DNA from: Proteiniphilum sp.
GTDB taxonomy: Bacteria; Bacteroidota; Bacteroidia; Bacteroidales; Dysgonomonadaceae
Assembly: GCA_012728465.1 (NCBI GenBank)
Contig: JAAYFB010000258.1
Span: forward strand, 1 to 7,654
Direction of reading: 5' to 3'
DNA length: 7,654 bases
Shown here: one piece after another, positions 1 through 4,680 of the stretch
How positions within the stretch are numbered: position 1 is the first letter of the stretch
Layout: every line of letters begins with the position of its first letter
The notes under the pieces: model-generated
Seen by the model: only the letters and a program-made list of their open reading frames with translations
The model's database searches: none
What the model was told of the DNA's origin: nothing
Made by a program: the position numbers and the translations under genes

Positions 1-143
1 AGGGCGATGATTGATATAATTCTATTATTGTGACACATAATATTGTTTCTTCAACGTCATAAACATCTCACTTCCAATCTCAATTATTTTTCGCACAATT
101 GACGAAGAATTGATAATGAAACGTTTTTTTGAGAAGAAAGCCG

Positions 144-151
144 TATCTTTG
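144..151 (+). promoter_or_regulatory. Probable -7 element of the tyrS promoter
   Basis: TATCTTTG matches the Bacteroidetes -7 consensus TAnnTTTG and lies 35 nt before the tyrS ATG, which would give a leader of roughly 30 nt. No TTTG sits 19-21 nt upstream, so the -33 half of the promoter is weak or absent. The call rests on one element and its position. Confidence 0.55.
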
Positions 152-186
152 TACAAGTTTATAAAAAATAGAAACAAATAAAGAGT

Positions 187-1479
187 ATGAACTTCGTTGA
201 AGAACTTCGTTGGAGAGGCATGATTCAGGAGATAATGCCTGGTACGGAAGAACAATTATTGAAAAGCAGAACCTCGGGATATGTAGGTATCGACCCCACT
301 GCCGACTCACTGCACATTGGTCACCTAGTAGGCGTAATGATGCTTAGACACTTGCAGCGTGCAGGTCACACCCCCATTGCTCTTATTGGAGGTGCAACAG
401 GTATGATTGGCGATCCATCTATGAAGTCGGCCGAGAGAAACTTATTGGATGAAGAAACACTTCGTCGCAATCAAGAGGGTATCAGAAAGCAGTTATCTAA
501 ATTTCTTGATTTCGAAAGTGATATCCCTAACAAAGCAGTTTTGGTAAATAATTATGACTGGATGAAAGAATTTTCTTTCCTATCATTTATCCGTGATATT
601 GGTAAGCATATCACTGTAAATTATATGATGGCAAAGGACTCAGTTAAGAAAAGATTGAACGGTGAGGCATCTGAAGGGTTGTCTTTCACAGAGTTTTCTT
701 ATCAGCTGATGCAAGCTTATGATTTCCTGCATCTATATCGTGAAAGAGATTGTGTATTGCAAATGGGAGGATCTGACCAATGGGGAAATATCACTACTGG
801 CTCTGAGCTTATCAGAAGAGTAGAGGGTGGCGAGGCCTTTGCATTGGTGTGTCCGCTAATCACAAAAGCTGACGGTGGAAAGTTTGGAAAAACCGAATCG
901 GGTAACGTATGGCTTGATAGTCGCTACACATCACCATATCAATTCTATCAATTCTGGCTAAACGTAAGTGATGCAGATGCAGATAAATATATAAAAATTT
1001 TCACCTCATTATCAAAAGAGGAAATTGAAGCACTTGGTGCTGAACAAGCAGAGGCACCACATTTGCGTCCTTTGCAACGACGTCTTGCCGAAGAGGTAAC
1101 TGTTATGGTTCACTCTCGCGAGGATTATGAAATGGCTGTAAACGCTTCTCAAATATTGTTTGGTAAATCTACATCGGATGCATTACGCTCTATTGACGAA
1201 ACCACATTCTTGCAAGTATTTGAGGGGGTACCTCAATTTAAGATTTCTAAAGAACTTATAGCTAAAGGAGTTGCTGCTGTTGACTTATTGACAGACGATG
1301 CTGCAGTGTTTCCATCTAAAGGTGAGCTTAGAAAAACAGTTCAAGCAGGAGGTGTTATGATAAATAAAGATAAGCTTAACTCTTTTGATGAGATAATTGA
1401 CAGTTCTCACTTAATAGGAGGTAAATATATTTTAGCTCAGCGAGGAAAGAAAAACTACTTCTTACTCATTGCAGAATAA
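187..1479 (+). CDS. tyrS: Tyrosyl-tRNA synthetase (TyrRS)
   Basis: A 430-residue cytosolic class I aminoacyl-tRNA synthetase that charges tRNA-Tyr with tyrosine at the expense of ATP. The Rossmann catalytic domain covers about residues 1-240. It carries the HIGH signature exactly at 43-46, the tyrosine/adenylate-pocket motif GSDQWGN at 195-201, and KFGKT at 232-236 in place of KMSKS, a variant known in bacterial TyrRS. A helical anticodon-binding region follows, and residues from about 360 to the end form an S4-type RNA-binding domain (around [13 protein letters not shown]). Length is typical of bacterial TyrRS, so the gene is intact. The start is chosen because [12 protein letters not shown] is the expected N-terminus and a -7 promoter element sits 35 nt upstream. 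The thioesterase gene follows after 42 bp on the same strand with no terminator visible between them, suggesting co-transcription. Identity is very secure. Confidence 0.97.
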   Translation: MNFVEELRWRGMIQEIMPGTEEQLLKSRTSGYVGIDPTADSLHIGHLVGVMMLRHLQRAGHTPIALIGGATGMIGDPSMKSAERNLLDEETLRRNQEGIRKQLSKFLDFESDIPNKAVLVNNYDWMKEFSFLSFIRDIGKHITVNYMMAKDSVKKRLNGEASEGLSFTEFSYQLMQAYDFLHLYRERDCVLQMGGSDQWGNITTGSELIRRVEGGEAFALVCPLITKADGGKFGKTESGNVWLDSRYTSPYQFYQFWLNVSDADADKYIKIFTSLSKEEIEALGAEQAEAPHLRPLQRRLAEEVTVMVHSREDYEMAVNASQILFGKSTSDALRSIDETTFLQVFEGVPQFKISKELIAKGVAAVDLLTDDAAVFPSKGELRKTVQAGGVMINKDKLNSFDEIIDSSHLIGGKYILAQRGKKNYFLLIAE

Positions 1480-1521
1480 TATTGTGCTAAAGCAAGGTTT
1501 AATATCCAAAACTTTATAGTA

Positions 1522-2277
1522 ATGGAAGTAATAGAAGTTAGCAAAAGGAATAAATATATATATCATATATCAGCTCAGCATATCGATTTTCAGAAAAACG
1601 TTACGCTGTCATCATTGTTTCATTTAATAATGAAAACAGCGGGTCTTGATGCTGATAAACGTGGCTTTGGTGTGTTAAGGCTACAAACAGAAGATTATAC
1701 ATGGGTATTATCTCGGTTTGTTCTTGATATTGAGCGTTTCCCAAAGGAAGACGAACAGATATCGATAGAGACATGGATTGAGGACGTGCAAACGATGTTT
1801 ACCACTCGTAACTTTAGAATTACAAATGGAGGTGGTAAGCTTATTGGATATGCTACTTCATCGTGGGCAGTGATAGATATTAATACTAGACGCAGTGTCT
1901 TGTTGGACACTCTGCCCTCTATGCAAGATTATATACTTCCCGAGCCCACTCCCATAGGTATGCCCATGCGTATTCCTAATGTGAGGGGTGAAATAGCTAA
2001 TGACTTCAAAGTAAAGTATAGCCATATTGATGTAAACGGACATGCTAGCAGTCCATATTACATTCAATGGTTGGCGGATTGCTTTCCACTTGACTTCTAT
2101 GTTAATCACAAATTAAAAAGATTTGAGATTAACTTCCTACGTGAAATTACTTTTGGTGACAAAGGTGAAGTAAATAGAGAAATGAAGGATGAAAATGACT
2201 ACTATTTTCAAATATCTACAGAAGACAAAGGTGTGTCTTGCCGTGCAAGAATGCAGTTTGCAGATATAGAAGTGTAG
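1522..2277 (+). CDS. Acyl-ACP thioesterase (FatA/FatB-like, double hotdog)
   Basis: A 251-residue cytosolic enzyme predicted to hydrolyse acyl-ACP, releasing free fatty acid and ending or diverting fatty-acid synthesis. Two hotdog folds are visible in order: about 9-135, with the central helix region near LFHLIMKTAGLDA and the strand around TWVLSRFVLDIERFP, and about 160-250. The second holds the signature D170-x-N172-x-H174, within IDVNGH, followed by YIQW. E208, in NFLRE, lies 34 residues after the His, the same spacing as the His and Glu proposed as catalytic in plant FatB enzymes. Bacterial members of this family are usually about 245-250 residues, so this one is complete. The ATG chosen is the first in frame and gives the expected N-terminus. 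It lies 42 bp after tyrS, with no promoter seen in the gap, so it is probably the second gene of a tyrS operon. The acyl-chain length preferred cannot be read from the sequence. Confidence 0.9.
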   Translation: MEVIEVSKRNKYIYHISAQHIDFQKNVTLSSLFHLIMKTAGLDADKRGFGVLRLQTEDYTWVLSRFVLDIERFPKEDEQISIETWIEDVQTMFTTRNFRITNGGGKLIGYATSSWAVIDINTRRSVLLDTLPSMQDYILPEPTPIGMPMRIPNVRGEIANDFKVKYSHIDVNGHASSPYYIQWLADCFPLDFYVNHKLKRFEINFLREITFGDKGEVNREMKDENDYYFQISTEDKGVSCRARMQFADIEV

Positions 2278-2282
2278 AAAAA

Positions 2283-2305
2283 TCACTTTCTTATATTGAA
2301 AGTGA
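2283..2305 (+). terminator. Short hairpin after the thioesterase gene, weak terminator candidate
   Basis: TCACTTTC (2283-2290) and GAAAGTGA (2298-2305) form a perfect 8-bp stem with a 7-nt loop, 5 nt after the thioesterase stop codon. The position suits the end of the tyrS-thioesterase unit. On the plus strand the stem is followed by AAAATA and not by a T run, so intrinsic termination would be poor. It may instead stabilise the mRNA 3' end. Confidence 0.35.
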
Positions 2306-2322
2306 AAATAGTCATCAATAAG

Positions 2323-2354
2323 TTTGGCAGTAATTAAAAAAAGCTATACTTTTG
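2323..2354 (+). promoter_or_regulatory. Promoter of the first tRNA-Gln gene
   Basis: TTTG (2323-2326), a 20-nt spacer and TACTTTTG (2347-2354) fit the Bacteroidetes primary sigma consensus closely. Transcription would begin around 2360, just before the leader hairpin and about 25 nt before the tRNA. The second copy has exactly the same arrangement 282 bp later, though its spacer sequence has diverged, which supports these two boxes as the selected parts. Confidence 0.85.
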
Positions 2355-2360
2355 CATTGC

Positions 2361-2381
2361 TTTTAACGAAGCGAGTTAAGG
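2361..2381 (+). promoter_or_regulatory. Leader hairpin before tRNA-Gln, copy 1
   Basis: TTAAC (2363-2367) pairs with GTTAA (2375-2379), extended by two T-G pairs, around a 7-nt loop GAAGCGA. It sits between the -7 element and the mature tRNA 5' end at 2384. The stem is identical in copy 2 and the only change falls in the loop. It may help 5' processing by RNase P or shield the precursor, but this is inference; the stem is short and AT-rich. Confidence 0.4.
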
Positions 2382-2383
2382 AT

Positions 2384-2454
2384 TGTCCCATGGTGTAACG
2401 GCAGCACTCCTGGTTTTGGTCCAGTCAGTCTAGGTTCGAATCCTGGTGGGACAA
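2384..2454 (+). tRNA. tRNA-Gln, anticodon UUG (copy 1)
   Basis: A 71-nt cloverleaf can be folded by hand. The acceptor stem is TGTCCCA/TGGGACA, with the weak U1-A72 pair typical of tRNA-Gln and discriminator A2454. The D stem is GTGT/GCAC. The anticodon stem 2409-2413/2421-2425 has a 7-nt loop carrying TTG at 2416-2418. The variable loop has 4 nt, and the T arm is CTAGG/CCTGG around TTCGAAT. The 3' CCA is not encoded; the discriminator is followed by CAA, so the CCA-adding enzyme is needed. The outermost anticodon-stem pair (27-43) is a C-U mismatch in both copies, and position 37 is G. The gene has its own promoter and terminator. Confidence 0.95.
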
Positions 2455-2463
2455 CAATCTGAC

Positions 2464-2499
2464 AAAGCAATTATCTGTAAGACGGGTGATTGCTTTTTT
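2464..2499 (+). terminator. Rho-independent terminator of tRNA-Gln copy 1
   Basis: A 14-bp stem (2464-2477 with 2483-2496, including several G-T pairs) closes a 5-nt loop TAAGA and runs into six T residues at 2494-2499. It begins 9 nt after the tRNA discriminator base, so the primary transcript would be only about 140 nt. Confidence 0.85.
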
Positions 2500-2604
2500 A
2501 ATTAATGTTTTGAGTGTTCTTTTGTCAATCAGATGATGGATTATACACTTGCCTGGTCAATGTATATAAATGACAGATTAAATTATTAACTAAGCTCTGA
2601 AATA
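2500..2604. other. Spacer between the two tRNA-Gln units, no gene seen
   Basis: About 105 AT-rich bases between the first terminator and the second promoter. I find no convincing open reading frame, no tRNA-like fold, no terminal inverted repeats and no clear similarity to the flanking sequence. Confidence 0.6.
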
Positions 2605-2636
2605 TTTGGAAGGTATAAAAATTATATATACTTTTG
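2605..2636 (+). promoter_or_regulatory. Promoter of the second tRNA-Gln gene
   Basis: TTTG (2605-2608), a 20-nt spacer and TACTTTTG (2629-2636) match the Bacteroidetes promoter consensus with the same spacing as copy 1. The gene can therefore be transcribed independently of the first, which is closed off by its own terminator. Confidence 0.85.
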
Positions 2637-2642
2637 CACTGC

Positions 2643-2663
2643 TTTTAACGAAGCAAGTTAAGG
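2643..2663 (+). promoter_or_regulatory. Leader hairpin before tRNA-Gln, copy 2
   Basis: TTAAC (2645-2649) and GTTAA (2657-2661), extended by two T-G pairs, close the loop GAAGCAA. It is identical to the copy 1 hairpin except for one loop base (G to A). The role is unknown; processing of the tRNA precursor is one guess. Confidence 0.4.
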
Positions 2664-2665
2664 AT

Positions 2666-2736
2666 TGTCCCATGGTGTAACGGCAGCACTCCTGGTTTTG
2701 GTTCAGTCAGTCTAGGTTCGAATCCTGGTGGGACAA
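2666..2736 (+). tRNA. tRNA-Gln, anticodon UUG (copy 2)
   Basis: A 71-nt cloverleaf identical to copy 1 except at position 39 (base 2703), which is T here and C at 2421. This changes the innermost anticodon-stem pair from G31-C39 to a G-U wobble. Anticodon TTG is at 2698-2700, discriminator A is at 2736, and CCA is not encoded. U1-A72 and G37 are kept. The wobble leaves the stem foldable, so the gene is probably functional, perhaps with a slightly looser anticodon arm. It has its own promoter and terminator. Confidence 0.94.
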
Positions 2737-2742
2737 CAATCT

Positions 2743-2781
2743 AAAAGCTCAATTATCAATTTTATGATGATTGAGCTTTTT
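2743..2781. terminator. Bidirectional terminator between tRNA-Gln copy 2 and rhaB
   Basis: A 16-bp stem (2743-2758 with 2765-2780, one T-G pair) with a 6-nt loop ATTTTA. On the plus strand it ends in TTTTT (2777-2781), 6 nt after the tRNA. Read on the minus strand it also ends in a short T run, the complement of AAAA at 2743-2746, so it can also stop rhaB transcripts arriving from the right. Confidence 0.85.
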
Positions 2782-2789
2782 AAATTTTG

Positions 2790-2833
2790 ATATTCACTAG
2801 ATACAGTTGAAATGGTATCTACGCTGTGAATAT
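2790..2833. repeat. Interrupted inverted repeat downstream of rhaB
   Basis: ATATTCAC (2790-2797) pairs with GTGAATAT (2826-2833), and TAGATAC (2798-2804) pairs with GTATCTA (2815-2821). This gives 15 bp interrupted only by a 4-nt bulge (2822-2825), with a 10-nt loop. It lies 21 nt beyond the rhaB stop codon on the minus strand. There is no T run on that strand, so it may protect the rhaB mRNA 3' end or act together with the terminator at 2743-2781. A protein-binding site is also possible. Confidence 0.5.
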
Positions 2834-2854
2834 GATACTGATAAGATGAATGTA

Positions 2855-4333
2855 TTATCTACATACCTCTACATACCTTTTGTAGTTATTACTCCACTCT
2901 TCAGTATTCGATGGAGCAAAGAACTGCATTTCTGATGAGTTTCTCACAATTTCTCTAATCTCATCTTTGCTATTTATAATTCCTGCAGCTTTTGCCTGAA
3001 GCATTATGTTTCCCATTGCTGTTGCCTCGCAAGGTCCTGCAATAACCTCAATACCCATGGCATTAGCAGTGAACTGATTTAGTAGATTATTGTTGGAGCC
3101 ACCACCAATGATGTGTAGCTTTTCTATAGGTCTATTGTGCAGCTTTCTCAAATCACACAACACTTGGTTGTACTTGAATGCAAGACTTTCGTAAATACAT
3201 CTAGCCATTTCGCCTATTGTTTTAGGGATGTATTGATTTGTTTCTTCACAAAATTGTTGAATAGCACATACCATCGAGTCGGGTGCAGTGAATAGCGGTG
3301 AGTCGGGATTGATGACGCATTGAAAAGGCTTTGACTCTCGGGCTGCTTTCACAATATCGGGGTAAGTTAGTTTTCCGTCCTTATCCATTTCCCTCTTTAG
3401 CTGCTCGATTAGCCACATGCCACATATGTTTTTTAGCAATCGTGTAGTGCCATCAGCTCCACCTTCGTTAGTGAAGTTGAGATTATATGTTTCATCGGTA
3501 ACTACAGGATAATCCGACTCAACACCCATAAGCGACCAAGTTCCTGAACTTAGATATGCAAAGTTTTTACCTTCAGCTGGAGTTGCAAATACTGCCGAAG
3601 CAGTGTCATGCCCTGCAACTGCAATTACGGGTATGTCACCCGCACCTGTTTCTTGTTTCACTGTTTCAGATAATGTTCCTATCTGAGTTCCCGAAAAAAC
3701 TATTGGTGCAAAGTTATTTCGGGATAGTCCTATTGCAGCTAACAAGTCATTGTCAAATTCTTTTGTATGCGGGTTTATCATTTGAGAGGTTGATGCAATG
3801 GTATATTCTGTAACCATATTCCCAGTCAAAAGATATGACAGAGCGTCGGGTGTGAAAAGAATCTTGTCTATTAATGGATATATTGATGAGTCATCTCTAA
3901 GTTGTGTGTCAATCTGATAAAGGCTATTTATATCCATTATCTCTATGCCAGTTTTTTTATAAACAGTTTCTTTCGGAATCTTTTTGAAGAATTTTTCAGA
4001 TGATCCTACATTATTTGAATCTCTATAGCTGTATGGCATTCGTAAAAGCTCTCCATCTTTACCAAAGCATACAAAGTCAACACCCCATGTGTCAATGCCA
4101 ATGGATGATATATCTATATTTTCCTTTTGTGCTATTGTAATAGACTTTAGAATCTCGTTATAAAGATGAAATAAGTTCCAGTATGAACGACCATTGATGT
4201 TTATTATTGGGTTTGAGAATCTGTTAATCTCTTTAAGTTCTATTTTTTTATTATTGATGTTTCCTACTATAGCTCTTCCACTCGTAGCGCCCATGTCAAT
4301 GGCAAGAAAGTATTTATTACTTAATTTACTCAT
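2855..4333 (-). CDS. rhaB: Rhamnulokinase (FGGY carbohydrate kinase)
   Basis: A 492-residue cytosolic kinase predicted to phosphorylate L-rhamnulose to L-rhamnulose-1-phosphate with ATP, the second step of L-rhamnose breakdown. The FGGY N-terminal domain begins with the phosphate loop MGATSGR at 14-20. IDTWGVDF (80-87), followed by PYSYRD, resembles the RhaB sugar-site signature. GHD at 241-243 supplies the probable catalytic base D243. SSGTWSL (262-268) opens the C-terminal domain, and GGGSNN (410-415) is the adenosine motif. Length matches E. coli RhaB (about 489). An in-frame ATG at 4405 would add 24 residues, but it overlaps the predicted -33 box, so I chose 4333, where homology begins. 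No rhamnose isomerase, aldolase, permease or regulator gene adjoins it, so it is monocistronic and isolated here. Another FGGY sugar substrate (fuculose, xylulose) is less likely given the RhaB-like motifs. Confidence 0.92.
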   Translation of the reverse strand: MSKLSNKYFLAIDMGATSGRAIVGNINNKKIELKEINRFSNPIININGRSYWNLFHLYNEILKSITIAQKENIDISSIGIDTWGVDFVCFGKDGELLRMPYSYRDSNNVGSSEKFFKKIPKETVYKKTGIEIMDINSLYQIDTQLRDDSSIYPLIDKILFTPDALSYLLTGNMVTEYTIASTSQMINPHTKEFDNDLLAAIGLSRNNFAPIVFSGTQIGTLSETVKQETGAGDIPVIAVAGHDTASAVFATPAEGKNFAYLSSGTWSLMGVESDYPVVTDETYNLNFTNEGGADGTTRLLKNICGMWLIEQLKREMDKDGKLTYPDIVKAARESKPFQCVINPDSPLFTAPDSMVCAIQQFCEETNQYIPKTIGEMARCIYESLAFKYNQVLCDLRKLHNRPIEKLHIIGGGSNNNLLNQFTANAMGIEVIAGPCEATAMGNIMLQAKAAGIINSKDEIREIVRNSSEMQFFAPSNTEEWSNNYKRYVEVCR

Positions 4334-4374
4334 GTTATTATTATAAAAGACGATTTGTTTTAAGTTGTTAAATG

Positions 4375-4405
4375 CAAATGTATGAATAATAGATATTGAA
4401 TGCAA
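4375..4405 (-). promoter_or_regulatory. Promoter of rhaB
   Basis: On the minus strand TTG (4405-4403), a 20-nt spacer and TACATTTG (4382-4375) fit the Bacteroidetes promoter, with a reduced -33 box (ATTG in place of TTTG). The predicted start, near 4368, leaves a leader of about 35 nt before the ATG at 4333. An imperfect -33 box is common where an activator is needed, and a TGAATAAT element (4383-4390) lies inside the spacer directly beside the -7 box. Confidence 0.7.
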
Positions 4406-4449
4406 TAGATGTAATGATAAATATGTTGGCTTGATTTTATAATAGTACT

Positions 4450-4491
4450 AGTTGAATAATTATTTTGTGACTATTGTTCTATTATTCAACT
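4450..4491. promoter_or_regulatory. Inverted repeat, candidate operator upstream of rhaB
   Basis: AGTTGAATAAT (4450-4460) and ATTATTCAACT (4481-4491) are perfect 11-bp inverted arms separated by 20 bp, so the arm centres are 31 bp apart, about three helical turns. The core recurs at 4383-4390, within the rhaB promoter, and at 4508-4515. The position, 45-115 bp upstream of the rhaB -33 box, suits an activator site such as that of an AraC-type sugar regulator. The regulator is not in the window and its identity is a guess. Confidence 0.5.
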
Positions 4492-4590
4492 TATACCTTG
4501 GTGTCTCATTATTCAGTTCTTGAGCAAATAAACAATATCTTATAGCAAATGTTATTTTTAAAACAAATGTGTGTCATTTCTTTTAAAATA

Positions 4591-4621
4591 TTTGTGTTAT
4601 GATAGATAAATTATATCTTTG
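4591..4621 (+). promoter_or_regulatory. Promoter of the 2-oxoacid dehydrogenase cluster
   Basis: TTTG (4591-4594), a 19-nt spacer and TATCTTTG (4614-4621) match the Bacteroidetes consensus. Transcription would start around 4627, giving a leader of about 50 nt before the E2 ATG. This is the only good promoter seen for the E2-E3 genes. Confidence 0.82.
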
Positions 4622-4629
4622 TGTCAGCA

Positions 4630-4647
4630 TAGTTCAGCACAGAACTA
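4630..4647. promoter_or_regulatory. Palindrome at the predicted transcription start of the E2 gene
   Basis: TAGTTC (4630-4635) and GAACTA (4642-4647) form a perfect 6-bp inverted repeat around AGCACA, starting 9 nt after the -7 box. A repressor bound here would block the cluster promoter; alternatively it is a small 5'-leader hairpin. The arms are short, so it could be chance. Confidence 0.4.
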
Positions 4648-4680
4648 AATGTAATAGTAAAATACCTTATAGTTAATGAA

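Larger units (their letters stand above)
2345..2460 (+). repeat. Direct repeat, copy 1 (tRNA-Gln transcription unit)
   Basis: These 116 bases recur at 2627-2742 with three differences that I can find: T2357/C2639, G2373/A2655 and C2421/T2703. The repeat runs from the -7 promoter element through the leader and the whole tRNA to 6 nt beyond it. The similarity stops abruptly before the terminators, which differ in sequence between copies. Confidence 0.92.
2627..2742 (+). repeat. Direct repeat, copy 2 (tRNA-Gln transcription unit)
   Basis: Second copy of the 116-bp unit at 2345-2460, offset by 282 bp and about 97 per cent identical by my count. Copying of a tRNA together with its core promoter points to a local tandem duplication. 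The similarity reaches 5' of the tRNA, which argues against an integration scar, where only the tRNA 3' end would normally be repeated. Confidence 0.92.
4334..4680. other. Divergent intergenic region between rhaB and the E2 gene
   Basis: About 350 AT-rich bases with no credible gene. They contain a leftward promoter for rhaB (4375-4405), a rightward promoter for the dehydrogenase cluster (4591-4621), four TGAATAAT-type elements between 4383 and 4515, and a palindrome at 4630-4647. The stretch 4519-4590 shows nothing that I can name beyond AT-rich sequence. The two promoters are about 190 bp apart, room enough for separate control. Confidence 0.7.

Noticed and set aside
1..62. Possible 3' end of an upstream plus-strand gene; one frame reads YNSIIVTHNIVSSTS and then stops at 60-62
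   Set aside because: That frame already has a stop at 12-14, and another frame stops at 31-33. The fragment is too short to assign, and joining the frames would need an unproven frameshift.
25..310. Two overlapping minus-strand open frames across the tyrS start region
   Set aside because: They run through the tyrS coding start and its promoter in antisense, and the translations show no domain.
1480..1521. ATATT/AATAT inverted repeat in the tyrS-thioesterase gap
   Set aside because: Only 5 bp of A-T pairs with a long loop, as expected by chance in AT-rich DNA.
2384..2742. tRNA-Gln pair as attachment sites flanking an integrated element
   Set aside because: The repeat includes the promoter and leader as well as the tRNA 3' end, the interval between the copies is only about 165 bp, and no integrase is present. 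Tandem duplication explains it better.
3556..3813. 85-codon plus-strand open frame inside rhaB
   Set aside because: It is antisense to a well-supported kinase region containing the GHD catalytic motif and has no domain or promoter of its own.
4334..4405. 24-residue N-terminal extension of rhaB from the ATG at 4405
   Set aside because: The extension overlaps the predicted -33 and -7 boxes and has no similarity to the start of FGGY kinases, which begins near the ATG at 4333.
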